From contig DATIGE010000003.1 in assembly GCA_035454885.1 (NCBI GenBank), forward strand, positions 1 through 64,000: DNA of 64,000 bases, given 5' to 3'. The notes under the pieces were generated by a model. That model did not search any database and was not told the DNA's origin. It was given only the letters and a program-made list of their open reading frames with translations. The stretch is from a bacterium (GTDB taxonomy: Bacteria; UBA10199; JACPAL01; GCA-016699445). A program made the position numbers and the translations under genes. Shown here in pieces: positions 25,995 through 34,458 of this stretch. Position 1 is the stretch's first letter. Every line of letters starts with the position of its first letter.

Positions 25995-27053
25995 TCAATC
26001 CGAATTCTTGGGAGATTTTCGAAAGAAAACAAAGCGTTGCCTGCCCTTTTCCAACCCCAACCCGGACGGCAGATCGTAGCTCTGACCGTATTTTAAATCC
26101 TGAAGGATTTCATCCACCTTGAGGACGGCGACGGCGGGAAGCGCGTAGGACTCCCCAAGAAGCGACTGGGCCATCTTTTGAATCAGGCGGTAGCGCAGGG
26201 CCCCGGGCATCAAGCGATACTTGAAGAGCGGAAAATCCGCCTTCTTGCCAATCCCCTTGAAAGATCTGCGGCCATGTCTTTGAAACATCGACTGAATTTC
26301 GGCGTTCAGCCTGTCCTCATCGGCCTGCAGGAAGATGGCGTTCAGGGCCGTTCTTTCCGCCAGATTGGGATTTTCCCGTTGAAGGGACCTGAGGAATTGG
26401 CGGAGGCGGTTTCGCAGATAGAGACGGCTCCGATTGGTCGCGTCGTCGCGGTACGGGAGGCGGGTGGCCCGCGCGCAGGCCAGGATCTCGGCGCGGGTTG
26501 CATCGATGAGCGGCCGGATCACCTCGACGCCCCCGTCCTCCAGCGCCCTCCGGGGCCTCATGCCCGAAAGACCGCGCAGCCCCGCGCCCTGAATCCATCG
26601 CATGGCGAAGGTCTCGAGCTGGTCGTCGGCGTGATGCGCGGTCGCGATCTTTTTGGAGCCGAATTTTCGAGCCGCGCGGACGAGAAACCGGTAACGCATC
26701 TGGCGGGCCCGGGCCTCGACGTTCTCCCGCGTCCGCCACCGGGGCGCCTTGGCGCTGAGGAAAGGAACCCCCCACGAGGCGCACAGGCCGCGCACGAACC
26801 GACGGTCGGCGGCCGAGGCCCTTCCGCGGAGGTTGTGGTCGAAATGGGCGACGGCGAGCCGGGGCCTCGATTCCTGAGGCAGGAACCGGAGCAGGTGCAG
26901 GAGGACGACGGAATCGACGCCTCCTGACACCGCCACCAGGACCTTCTCACCGGGATCAAAGAGAGACGACCGGCGAATCGTGCGTCTTAGCTTTTCCCTT
27001 ACGTCGGAGCGCGAGATAAAGCCCCCCTCCCAACAACCCACCCAGCGCGTCAA
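25995..27053 (-). CDS. tilS: tRNA(Ile)-lysidine synthase
   Basis: Adds lysine to C34 of the AUA-decoding tRNA-Ile. The N-type ATP pyrophosphatase loop is SGGVDS (about 43-48), followed by AHFDHNLRG, ENVEARARQMRY and TAHHADDQLET; a shorter C-terminal domain follows. The start is uncertain. The listed TTG (27053) and a GTG (27041) both lie inside the vanZ-like gene, and the best Shine-Dalgarno-like run (GGGAGGGGGG near 27024-27033) is followed by an ATC, not a normal start. The sequence from residue 13 on must be translated, because the P-loop follows closely. Confidence 0.92.
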   Translation of the reverse strand: MTRWVGCWEGGFISRSDVREKLRRTIRRSSLFDPGEKVLVAVSGGVDSVVLLHLLRFLPQESRPRLAVAHFDHNLRGRASAADRRFVRGLCASWGVPFLSAKAPRWRTRENVEARARQMRYRFLVRAARKFGSKKIATAHHADDQLETFAMRWIQGAGLRGLSGMRPRRALEDGGVEVIRPLIDATRAEILACARATRLPYRDDATNRSRLYLRNRLRQFLRSLQRENPNLAERTALNAIFLQADEDRLNAEIQSMFQRHGRRSFKGIGKKADFPLFKYRLMPGALRYRLIQKMAQSLLGESYALPAVAVLKVDEILQDLKYGQSYDLPSGLGLEKGRQRFVFFRKSPKNSD

Positions 27054-27372
27054 AAATCAAGTCGGCCGCCTCGGGCGACCGGCCCCGCACGAAGCGTTGG
27101 TGAAACTCGTCCGTCACCCCGTACAGGAAGGCCGCGAGCCCGGCCGTGAGAAGGACGCGGGCGGGCGCCCAGCCCCGCGCCAGGGGATCGAAGGCCCAGA
27201 CGAACACCGAGCCGAATCCGGCGTAAAAAAAGGCATGAACAAACTTGTCGGAAAACGGGAAGCGCGGGAGCGAGACGTGATGAAGCGACGAGAGGTAAAA
27301 GAGAAACCCCGCGTAGGCGGCGACGGCCAGCCACCGGATCGCGGGGCCAACCCTACATTTTGTATTTTCCAA
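26956..27372 (-). CDS. VanZ-like family membrane protein
   Basis: A 138-residue integral membrane protein of the VanZ-like family with four hydrophobic segments. Family signatures are DKFVHAFFYAGFG and YGVTDEFHQRFVRGRSPEAADLIFDALGG. VanZ itself gives low-level teicoplanin resistance, but chromosomal homologues like this one have no proven role. The start is TTG (27372) with GGAAG upstream, overlapping the DUF151 gene by 20 bases; its 3' end overlaps tilS by about 98 bases. Confidence 0.87.
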   Translation of the reverse strand: MENTKCRVGPAIRWLAVAAYAGFLFYLSSLHHVSLPRFPFSDKFVHAFFYAGFGSVFVWAFDPLARGWAPARVLLTAGLAAFLYGVTDEFHQRFVRGRSPEAADLIFDALGGLLGGGLYLALRRKGKAKTHDSPVVSL

Positions 27373-27859
27373 AGTCTTCCGGGTTGAGGTTTTCCAGGAA
27401 CTCGGCCCATTTCTCCTTCTCGCCCTTCTCCCCGGAAATCCCTTCCTTGTTCAGGTCGATCTGCCTGGATTTTTCGATGACCTTCCGGTCCACGAAGATG
27501 GGCGCTCCCGCGCGGAGCGCGAGGGCGATGGCGTCCGACGGCCTCGAATCAATGACGTGCTCCTTGCCGCCGGCGGCGAGGTAGATGCGCGCGTAAAAGG
27601 TGTTGTCCGCCAGGTCGTTCACCTCGACGCGGGCCACGCGGACGTCAAGCGTGTGCAGGATATTCTTCATGAGGTCGTGCGTCATCGGCCGGGCAAGCTT
27701 GATCTTTTCCAATTCCGTCGCGATGGCCGAGGCCTCGATCAAACCGATCCAGATGGGAAGCGCGCTCTTCTCATCCAAGTCCTTGAGGATGATGATGGGC
27801 ATGTTCGTGAAGGGATCGATCGTCAATCCCGTCACCTTCATTTCAATGAATGGGTCCAA
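27353..27859 (-). CDS. DUF151 bifunctional-nuclease family protein
   Basis: A 168-residue DUF151 (BFN domain) protein; plant homologues show DNase and RNase activity, and bacterial roles are unsettled. Core motifs are MPIIILKDLDE, LPIWIGLIEASAIA, RPMTHDLM and the C-terminal IDSRPSDAIALALRAGAPIFV. The TTG start at 27859 is favoured because GGGAGAG lies just upstream; the first ATG (27841) has none. It overlaps the miaB stop by 17 bases, and association with miaB is common in this lineage. The C-terminal 30 residues are charged. Confidence 0.88.
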   Translation of the reverse strand: MDPFIEMKVTGLTIDPFTNMPIIILKDLDEKSALPIWIGLIEASAIATELEKIKLARPMTHDLMKNILHTLDVRVARVEVNDLADNTFYARIYLAAGGKEHVIDSRPSDAIALALRAGAPIFVDRKVIEKSRQIDLNKEGISGEKGEKEKWAEFLENLNPEDFGKYKM

Positions 27860-29174
27860 TGATCTCTCCCTTGAGCGAATAGGCCGACGCGCCGGTGATC
27901 TCGATTTTCAGTATAACACCCGCGATTTCGGGCCCACCATCGAAATTTACGATCCGTCCGTGCGGCGTGCGGCCGGTGAGTTGGGGCTTTCCCAGCTTGG
28001 GGCCATCGTACGATGGGCCTTCCGCCAGGACCTCCTCCACCCGTCCGATGCGCGACCGGTTCTTGGCGAGAGACAACCCCGCCTGCAGATCCTGCAATCG
28101 GGCGAACCTTTCCCGTTTGACACCCGGCGGCACGTCGTCCGGGAATCCGGCGGACTCCGTTCCCGGGCGCGGGCTGTAGACGAAGGAGTAGCTCGCGTCG
28201 TACCCGACTTCGCGGACGAGAGACAGGGTCGCCTCGTAATCTTCTTCGGTTTCGCCTGGAAAGCCCACGATGATGTCGGTGGTGATCGCGACGTCGGGCG
28301 CGGCCCGCCTCAATCTTTCCACCTTCCTCAAATAAACTTCGCGCGTGTAAGACCGTCGCATTCGTTTCAGGATCCGGTTCGACCCCGACTGGACGGGCAA
28401 ATGGATGTGCGGGCACAACCGCCGGTTGCGCGCGTATTCCTCGATCAGGGCCGGCGAGAGGTCCTTGGGGTGAGGGCTCGTAAAGCGGAGCCGGTCGACC
28501 GTCGTCTCCTCGTCGACACGGCGGAGAAGTCGGGCGAAGTTCGTTTTCTCCGCCAATCCCTTGCCGTAGGAGTTGACGTTCTGACCCAGGAGCATCACCT
28601 CCCGGACGCCCTGGGCGGTCAGGCGGTTGATCTCGTCAATGATGTCTCCGGAGGCACGAGACACTTCCGCGCCGCGCGTGAACGGCACGATGCAGAAGGA
28701 GCATGCGTTGTCGCAACCCTTCATGATCGTCACCATGCCTTTGACCTGCCGCTGGCCCGTGAGGATGGGAGAGGGAAACTCGTAATCGCTCAAATCGGAA
28801 AAATCGATTTTCGAGAATCGCCCCGCCCCTCCCTCCGAACGCCGCGCCAATTCGGGGAGTGACGCGATATGATCGGGGCCCAACACCATGTCGACCTGAG
28901 GGAATTGTTTTAAGATCTTTTCGCCGGCGTGCGAGACGACGCAGCCCGTGACCGCCAGGACCTTGCCCTCCCCTTCCCTTTTCATGCGGCCGATCTGCGA
29001 AACCGCCTTGTGATAGGATTTTTCCCGGATGCTGCAGGTGTTGAGAACGACCACGTCGGCATCCGCGGCGTTTGACGCGCACACGTAGCCGTCCTTGGCG
29101 AGCAAGGCCTCCATTTTCCGGGAATCGTGCTCGTTCATCTGACAGCCGTAGGTCTTGATGTAATATTTTTTCAT
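27843..29174 (-). CDS. miaB: tRNA-2-methylthio-N6-dimethylallyladenosine synthase
   Basis: Radical SAM methylthiotransferase acting on i6A37 of tRNAs. It has 443 residues: a UPF0004 domain with cluster ligands C11, C47 and C78, a radical SAM domain with C154-x3-C158-x2-C161 (GCDNACSFC), and a C-terminal TRAM domain. MKKYYIKTYGCQMN at the start separates it from RimO and MtaB. The ATG is immediately downstream of a two-hairpin repeat (29194-29241) whose second stem may affect translation initiation. Confidence 0.96.
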   Translation of the reverse strand: MKKYYIKTYGCQMNEHDSRKMEALLAKDGYVCASNAADADVVVLNTCSIREKSYHKAVSQIGRMKREGEGKVLAVTGCVVSHAGEKILKQFPQVDMVLGPDHIASLPELARRSEGGAGRFSKIDFSDLSDYEFPSPILTGQRQVKGMVTIMKGCDNACSFCIVPFTRGAEVSRASGDIIDEINRLTAQGVREVMLLGQNVNSYGKGLAEKTNFARLLRRVDEETTVDRLRFTSPHPKDLSPALIEEYARNRRLCPHIHLPVQSGSNRILKRMRRSYTREVYLRKVERLRRAAPDVAITTDIIVGFPGETEEDYEATLSLVREVGYDASYSFVYSPRPGTESAGFPDDVPPGVKRERFARLQDLQAGLSLAKNRSRIGRVEEVLAEGPSYDGPKLGKPQLTGRTPHGRIVNFDGGPEIAGVILKIEITGASAYSLKGEIIGPIH

Positions 29175-29193
29175 CGGGGAGGCGCCGCTGTCG

Positions 29194-29241
29194 CGGCATA
29201 AGAGCCTGTAACGCTCCTTCGTCGCTCACAGGCTCTAAAAG
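29194..29241 (-). repeat. Two-hairpin repeat family, copy 1, upstream of miaB
   Basis: On the minus strand the element reads CTTTTAGAGCCTGT, a loop, CGTTACAGGCTCTTATGCCG, then a short second stem (GCCGC-GACA-GCGGC, running to 29187). The outer inverted repeat AGAGCCTGT/ACAGGCTCT matches a second copy at 60719-60781. It supplies the TAG stop of the gene at 29235-29573 and ends about 20 bases before the miaB ATG. Confidence 0.65.
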
Positions 29242-29573
29242 TCTTTATCTAATTTGATGCGGGTGATGAGCTTGTCCAGGCCGTCGTCCTCCGTGATTCC
29301 AAAGCTCTCGTAGGAGTCCTGCTCGTCGGCGGGTTCGTCGACGGCTCGCTGGAGGTCGCCCCGGTCGGTGCGGATCTCGCGGCGGATGACGTCCACGTAC
29401 TTGTCCGGAAATTTCTTGACGATGCCCTCGACGTACTTGTTCAGACGATCGGCCGCCTTTTTTTGCTCGGCGTCCTTGATGGTCTTCCAGTTCTTCAGAT
29501 AGTGGAGCCGGCAGTAATCCTTGGTCGTTTGAGCGTTTTTGCATCCCGGCTCGATGCAAATCTTGATCTTCAT
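29235..29573 (-). CDS. Small conserved Cys-containing protein linked to miaB
   Basis: A 112-residue protein with no assigned function. It opens KIKICIEPGCKNAQTTKDYC, followed by RLHYLKNWK. The C-x4-C...C-x2-H spacing suggests a small metal site, and the segment looks conserved in deltaproteobacterial genomes beside miaB. The rest is charged and helical and ends LDKLITRIKLDKDF. The ATG at 29573 is used; a GTG at 29588 would add five residues, and either could use the GGTGGGG upstream. The stop is inside the two-hairpin repeat. Confidence 0.75.
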   Translation of the reverse strand: MKIKICIEPGCKNAQTTKDYCRLHYLKNWKTIKDAEQKKAADRLNKYVEGIVKKFPDKYVDVIRREIRTDRGDLQRAVDEPADEQDSYESFGITEDDGLDKLITRIKLDKDF

Positions 29574-29629
29574 GAGTGGCAACCCCACCTTCCACTTGTA
29601 AACTCTTTTGAACGATTTTCAACAGTATT

Positions 29630-30484
29630 TCAGGACCTTAATGACGCAGCGAGTAAGCGGACCGCGTCACCGCGCCGCGCGCGGAACCGGTCTCCAAAGG
29701 AATCCTCCCGCAAGGCGATCTCCAGGAATCCCGAGCTCCCGAAGAGGGCCCCCGGCATGCGGGGAGGTATATCGGAATAGGTCCTGTATAAAGGAAGGCG
29801 CCTGCCCCGCCAATAAACCGATAATGAACGGAGGAAGGTTTCCTTCCGGAGAGAATGGTCCAGTCGCGGCCTTACAGATGGGGGGTTCGGGGTGGAGAGC
29901 GGTATCTCCCCCCGATGCAAATTAGTGAAGGCATTCCCGAACTTGTCGAAGAAGAGGATCTCCCCTTCCCAGCCCTTTGGAGTCCGCAGCACGGAAAACT
30001 CGGGACGCGTCTGGATCGACGGCAGCCTCCGGCCGAACGCGGACGGCGGCACCCCCCTGGAGAGATGCGCCGCCACAGGACCGAAAAGGTCGCGGCCGTG
30101 AAAGGTCGAACTGACCTCCGAGAGGAAGTAGCGCGTCTTCGTGAGCTCGAAGACGCCCACGACCGGGTCGCGGAGCGTCACAAGCGTAAAGAGCCCGTTG
30201 TCCGGGCCGACGAAGAAGTGATTCTTGGTCTTGACGAGGATCGGATGGCGCCGGCTGCCCACGCCCGGATCGACGACGGCCAGATGGATCGTCCCCTTCG
30301 GGTAGAACGAAAAGGCGCACCCCAAATGATACGCGCCGACGACGATGTCATAGGATGGAATCTCGTTGGACAGATCGACCAGGCGAGCCCTGGGGTTGAT
30401 GGAGAGGATGGAGCCCTTCACGGCGCCGACGTAACCATCGGCGGTCCCAAAGTCGGTCGTGAGAGTAATGAGAGGATTAACCAC
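29630..30484 (-). CDS. SAM hydrolase / adenosyl-halide synthase family (DUF62), with an in-frame repeat insert
   Basis: A 284-residue member of the S-adenosyl-L-methionine hydroxide adenosyltransferase family (DUF62; relatives include fluorinase and chlorinase), which cleaves SAM to adenosine and methionine. Family segments are LTTDFGTADGYVGAVKG, VVDPGVGSRRHP, GPDNGLFT and TYSDIP. The GTG start at 30484 is preferred (AGGAGGG upstream), overlapping the upstream stop. Residues about 189-221, between FGNAFTNLH and the next strand, are encoded by a 94-bp repeat (29821-29914). They replace the inter-strand linker of the C-terminal domain without breaking the frame. Confidence 0.88.
   Translation of the reverse strand: MVNPLITLTTDFGTADGYVGAVKGSILSINPRARLVDLSNEIPSYDIVVGAYHLGCAFSFYPKGTIHLAVVDPGVGSRRHPILVKTKNHFFVGPDNGLFTLVTLRDPVVGVFELTKTRYFLSEVSSTFHGRDLFGPVAAHLSRGVPPSAFGRRLPSIQTRPEFSVLRTPKGWEGEILFFDKFGNAFTNLHRGEIPLSTPNPPSVRPRLDHSLRKETFLRSLSVYWRGRRLPLYRTYSDIPPRMPGALFGSSGFLEIALREDSFGDRFRARRGDAVRLLAASLRS
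29821..29914 (+). repeat. 94-bp repeat family, copy B, in frame inside the SAM hydrolase gene
   Basis: The plus strand runs from ATAATGAACG to CTCCCCCCG. It aligns with the reverse complement of 23122-23215 along its full length, including GGAAGG-TTT-CCTTCC and the ACAGATGGGGGG...GGAGAGCGGT...ATCTCCCCCCG block. Relative to gene direction it is inverted compared with copy A. Translated on the minus strand, it adds about 32 residues. Confidence 0.75.
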
Positions 30485-30827
30485 GGGAGGGAGGCCCTCC
30501 TCCGCCTCCGGAGGACGCCCTGTCCATCGCATCCGTGAATTTCCGCCTCTTTTCCAGGTTCTGGCGCCGTTCCCGGTTGATCTCGTCCCGGAGATCGGGG
30601 GACATCGCCTCGTAGGTCCGCTGTTTCATCTTCTTGGACTCGTTGTACCGGTAGTAAACGAGTAGGCCGACGGCGAGAAGGCCCGCGGCGATCATGAAAA
30701 TCTTGTCCGGAATGCGCAAGAGCAGGGCCAGGGCGGTGGCAAGGCCCGCGATGACATAGGGATAAAACTCCCGGAGGGTCCCCAGGACGTAAAGAAGGAC
30801 CTCCCGGCCGCGGTTGCTCGGGTTCAC
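30477..30827 (-). CDS. Hypothetical membrane protein, 116 residues
   Basis: Not recognised. It has two hydrophobic segments, EFYPYVIAGLATALALLLRI and KIFMIAAGLLAVGLLVYYRY, followed by a charged helical tail (RDEINRERRQNLEKRRKF) and a Gly-rich end. The start is taken as GTG 30827, just after the glnD stop, with GAGGT rather far upstream; the longer frame up to 31256 lies inside glnD and was dropped. The stop overlaps the SAM hydrolase start. It may be a small envelope protein co-expressed with glnD. Confidence 0.7.
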   Translation of the reverse strand: MNPSNRGREVLLYVLGTLREFYPYVIAGLATALALLLRIPDKIFMIAAGLLAVGLLVYYRYNESKKMKQRTYEAMSPDLRDEINRERRQNLEKRRKFTDAMDRASSGGGGGPPSRG

Positions 30828-30841
30828 CGCGACAACATACC

Positions 30842-33529
30842 TCAGAACTTGGGCGGACGCCAATCGGGCGTCGGGGCCTCCTCGATGACTTTCAGGAGGG
30901 CCTCCTTGATGCGGGCGAGACGCTCTTGGGACGTGATCTTGTGACCGAAGATGTCCCTCACGTAAAACGTGTCCGCCACCTGGTCGAGTTTGGTCGAGAT
31001 CTTCGTCACGTCCACGTACAGCCCCAGGGCCGAGAGCATGGAGGTGATCTGGTAAAGGAGGCCCGTCCGGTCCTGGGAGTAGATGTCGATGACGGTGTAG
31101 TAGGCGGAAACGTCGTTGTCGATGTCCACGCGGGCGGGCGCCACGTGGGCGACTTTCTTCTTGAAGAGCGAAGGCCGGAATTTTTCGGCCACGAGGGTCT
31201 CGAGAGGGACCCTCCCCTGAAGGACGTCCCGCAAGTCCTTTTCCACCCGTTCCCACTTGCCGTCCGAGGCGTCGATCATGTGACCCTCGTGGTCCACGAC
31301 CCTGAAGACCTGCAGGGCATGGCCCCGGTTGGAGAGATTGAGCTGGGCATCCAGGATGTTGATGTTGTGGGCGGCGAAGAGGCCCGCCATGCGCGAGAAG
31401 AGCGCCGAACCCTCCCAGGTGAAGAGCGTCACCTCGCTTAAACCCTCCCGCTCGACCGGCCTCGCCTCGAAGACGATCGGATTCAGTCGGAACCTCTCCC
31501 AGAGCTCGACGTGATGGGCGATCTGCTGGGGCGGTGTGGCGAGGAGGTACCTAGGCGACATCATCGAGAAAAACTCGCGGCACTTCTCGCGGTCCTCCTC
31601 GAGGGGAAAGAGCCGGATCACCTCGACCAAGACCTTGGCGACCAGTTCCGAGACCTTTTCCTTGGTGAACGTGCCCTTCTCCAGCACCCCGCGCGTCTTG
31701 AGGTAAAGCACGTCGAGCAAGGCGGCCTTCCAGTCGGTCATGGCGTCCGGGTTGGCCGCCTTCACGTCGCAGAAGGTCAGAACGTGGAGCATGCCCAAAC
31801 TTTCCAGGCTTTGCATCGCGCGGGCGAACCGGATGATCAGGTTCTGCTCTTCCAAATCGCGCCGGAACGCCACGTGGGTCATGATGAGATGGCTCCGCTC
31901 CAGGAACTCCAGGGCGTCGACGTCCGCCGGCGGAAATCCCAAACGCTTGGCGGCCTCGCGAATCAGCGGTGCGCCGCGCTCCACGTGCCCCTTCCCTTCG
32001 CCCTTGCCCACGTCGTGGTAGAGGATCGAAAACGCGAGCAGGGTCTTCCGGTCGGGCGCCGTCACGCCGCGGACGATCTCCGTCACCGTGGGATGTTTTT
32101 GAGAGTAGTCCCCCTGGGCGATCTTGCCCAGCTCCGAGACGGCGAAGAGGGAATGAACGTCGACCGTATAGACGTGATAGAGGTTGTGTTGCACGCGGAA
32201 TCTTAGTTTGCCGAACTCCGGCAAAAAGGTCCCCAAGACGCCCAAGTCGTTCATCGTCTCCAGCATGGTCCCGAGACCCACGAAGTCGGAGAGCATGGTC
32301 TTGAAGAACGCGCAAGCGACGGGCGACGTGCGAAAGACCTCGTCCATCCGGGGCAGGCTCTGTTCGATCCGCTCTTTGGCCACGTCATCCAGTTCGACAC
32401 CCAGTTTCCGCCCCAGCTCGAAGATTTTGAGGAAATAAATCGGTTCCCGCTCGAAGAGATCCGCCGTGGCGGGAGTCAGGCGGCCGTCGACGATCCGGCA
32501 GTTTTTGTCTTGGAGAGGAATCTCGGGGGGCGGAAAGAGCGACGGCTCGCGGCGGTTCAGGCGCCGGAGGGCCTTGTCCGTGAGGTTCCGGATCGTGGCC
32601 GCCACGCTGTAGTATTTCTGCATGAACGTCTCGACGCCCAGGAACTGGGACGTGTTGCTGTAGCCGAACCAATGCGCGATCGGCTCCTGGTATTCGACAA
32701 CCAACTGGTCCGACCGCCGTCCCGCGCGGCGATGGAGTTCGTTCCGGAGCCTCCAAAGGAAACGGAGAGCCTCCCAAAGGGATCCGAACTCCGCCTCGGT
32801 GAACGTGCCCCGGGCGACCATGTCGGCGGGCTCCCGGATGCGGTCGAAGATGCGCGCGAACCAGTAAACCGAGTGGTAATCGCGCAATCCCCCCTCGCCT
32901 TCCTTGATATTCGGCTCGAGGAGGTAGACCGACCCGCCGTATTTCTCCTGCCGCTCCTCGTTTTCGGCGATCTTCCGATTGAGGAAGCGGTCGCGGTTGC
33001 CTTTGGAGGAAAAGTACTTTTCCACGGTTGCCTGCAACTCGTCGGACAGCGTCCGGTCGCCGACCAGATGGCGCGCGTCGAGCAGGGACGTCAGGATCGT
33101 CATGTCCTCGTCCATCAGTTTCTTGCAGTCGCGGACGGTCCGGACCGCGAACCCCACCTCGAGACCCGCGTCCCAGAGCGGTTGCAGGACGCGCTCGTTC
33201 AGAAATTTCACGAACTCCTGAGCCTTGCCGTCGTAGAGGAAGAGAACGTCGATATCGGAGTGAAGACAGAGTTCCTTCCGCCCGTAACCCCCCTGGCTTA
33301 AAAGGGCCGCGCGGAAGCCCCCCCCGGGGCGGCCGTAGTCCCGTTCCGCCTTGAGATAGAGGGCTTCGAGCAGACGGTCCATCGCCTCCGTGCGGAATTG
33401 AATGGCCGGCAGCGGGTCTTCGTTCCCTTCGTGAAGGGCGGAAATCCTCTTCTCCACCTTCTCCAAAAAGGATCTGACGGTGCCGAGGACGTCGCCGTCG
33501 AGCACGATCTGGAGCTCCTCTCCGCTCAC
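30842..33529 (-). CDS. glnD: [Protein-PII] uridylyltransferase / uridylyl-removing enzyme
   Basis: Nitrogen sensor that uridylylates and deuridylylates PII. It has 895 residues. The nucleotidyltransferase signature is GGYGRKEL (80-87) with SDIDVLFL (91-98). The central HD domain has YHDVGKGEGKGH. Two C-terminal ACT domains sense glutamine (LFTWEGSALFSRMAGLFAA and DIYSQDRTGLLYQITSML). The GTG start (33529) overlaps the amidase stop as GTGA, with a G-rich ribosome site upstream. PII signalling often connects to sigma-54 nitrogen control, which is relevant because sigma-54 promoters are suspected in this window. Confidence 0.96.
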   Translation of the reverse strand: MSGEELQIVLDGDVLGTVRSFLEKVEKRISALHEGNEDPLPAIQFRTEAMDRLLEALYLKAERDYGRPGGGFRAALLSQGGYGRKELCLHSDIDVLFLYDGKAQEFVKFLNERVLQPLWDAGLEVGFAVRTVRDCKKLMDEDMTILTSLLDARHLVGDRTLSDELQATVEKYFSSKGNRDRFLNRKIAENEERQEKYGGSVYLLEPNIKEGEGGLRDYHSVYWFARIFDRIREPADMVARGTFTEAEFGSLWEALRFLWRLRNELHRRAGRRSDQLVVEYQEPIAHWFGYSNTSQFLGVETFMQKYYSVAATIRNLTDKALRRLNRREPSLFPPPEIPLQDKNCRIVDGRLTPATADLFEREPIYFLKIFELGRKLGVELDDVAKERIEQSLPRMDEVFRTSPVACAFFKTMLSDFVGLGTMLETMNDLGVLGTFLPEFGKLRFRVQHNLYHVYTVDVHSLFAVSELGKIAQGDYSQKHPTVTEIVRGVTAPDRKTLLAFSILYHDVGKGEGKGHVERGAPLIREAAKRLGFPPADVDALEFLERSHLIMTHVAFRRDLEEQNLIIRFARAMQSLESLGMLHVLTFCDVKAANPDAMTDWKAALLDVLYLKTRGVLEKGTFTKEKVSELVAKVLVEVIRLFPLEEDREKCREFFSMMSPRYLLATPPQQIAHHVELWERFRLNPIVFEARPVEREGLSEVTLFTWEGSALFSRMAGLFAAHNINILDAQLNLSNRGHALQVFRVVDHEGHMIDASDGKWERVEKDLRDVLQGRVPLETLVAEKFRPSLFKKKVAHVAPARVDIDNDVSAYYTVIDIYSQDRTGLLYQITSMLSALGLYVDVTKISTKLDQVADTFYVRDIFGHKITSQERLARIKEALLKVIEEAPTPDWRPPKF

Positions 33530-34458
33530 AAGTCCCCCCCCGCGTCCTCGGACTTGGCGAGATAGGCCGCGACGCCCTCCGCGATCGCGTTCGCCAGGTC
33601 TTTTTGGTAGCTCCCCTGCTTCAAGCGCTTTCCTTCCTTTTCATTGGTGACGAACCCGGTCTCGATCAACAGACTCGGGCATTTGGCGCCGACAAGCACG
33701 TAAAAAAGCGCGGTCTTCGACTCGATCCGCCCGAACTTGTATCTGGCCTCCAGCCTCTTTCTGAGCGCCGTCTCGACGTCGGAGGCCAGCTCAACCGACT
33801 CCTCGGCCACCGCCGTCTGGAGGAGGTCCGAGAGGATCGCCTCGATGTCCTTTTCCTCCGCCGGCGCCCCCTCGTTCTCGCGAGCCGCGAGCCTCCGGGA
33901 CGCCTCGTCGGTCGCCTTATTGAGGGAATAGATCTCCAGGCCTTCGGCCTTGGGATTTTTCGCGGCGTTGGCGTGGACGGAGAGGAAGAGATCGCACTGG
34001 CGGCGGTTGGCGATGCGGTTCCGCTCGCCCAGGGTGATGAAGCGGTCGTCGGACCGCGTGTAGGAAACCTTGGCGCCCAGCTTCTTCTTAAAGACCGCCG
34101 CCAACTGCTTGGACATTTGAAGGACGACGTCTTTCTCCCGGACGATCCATTTTTTCTTTTTCTTGCCGAAGCTTCCGATGGCTCCCGGATCCTTTCCTCC
34201 ATGCCCGGGGTCGATCACGATGATCGGAGGTTGTGGCGCTTCGGAGGGCTGGGATTCAGGCCGGGTTTCCGGTTGTTTCGTCGGCTTGGAAATCGTTTTC
34301 TTCGGCGCCGCTTTCGCCGCAGCGGACTTCTTGGCGGGTTCTTCCTTCTTCTGGGCCTTGATGACCGCCTCGACCCCGTTCATCCGCGCGGTCGAAGGCG
34401 AAGCGGCCGCAAGGAACGCGCATGTCACAGCCGCCACGCCGATGAAACGGAACCTCAT
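33526..34458 (-). CDS. amiC: N-acetylmuramoyl-L-alanine amidase (Amidase_3)
   Basis: Periplasmic zinc amidase that cuts the peptide from glycan strands during cell separation. It has 310 residues with a signal peptide (cut near ASPSTA), a Lys/Ala/Pro-rich linker to about residue 77, then the amidase domain. Zinc ligands are visible in VIDPGHGGKDPGA (H86), the GERNRIAN glutamate and SVHANA; the catalytic Glu is in LLIETGFVTN. It lacks an AMIN domain, so it is shorter than E. coli AmiC. The ATG directly abuts the mutS stop. Confidence 0.9.
   Translation of the reverse strand: MRFRFIGVAAVTCAFLAAASPSTARMNGVEAVIKAQKKEEPAKKSAAAKAAPKKTISKPTKQPETRPESQPSEAPQPPIIVIDPGHGGKDPGAIGSFGKKKKKWIVREKDVVLQMSKQLAAVFKKKLGAKVSYTRSDDRFITLGERNRIANRRQCDLFLSVHANAAKNPKAEGLEIYSLNKATDEASRRLAARENEGAPAEEKDIEAILSDLLQTAVAEESVELASDVETALRKRLEARYKFGRIESKTALFYVLVGAKCPSLLIETGFVTNEKEGKRLKQGSYQKDLANAIAEGVAAYLAKSEDAGGDL

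Noticed and set aside
30828-31256. Extension of the 116-residue membrane protein into glnD
   Set aside because: The added part is a shadow of the GlnD ACT domain; only the segment after the glnD stop has membrane helices.
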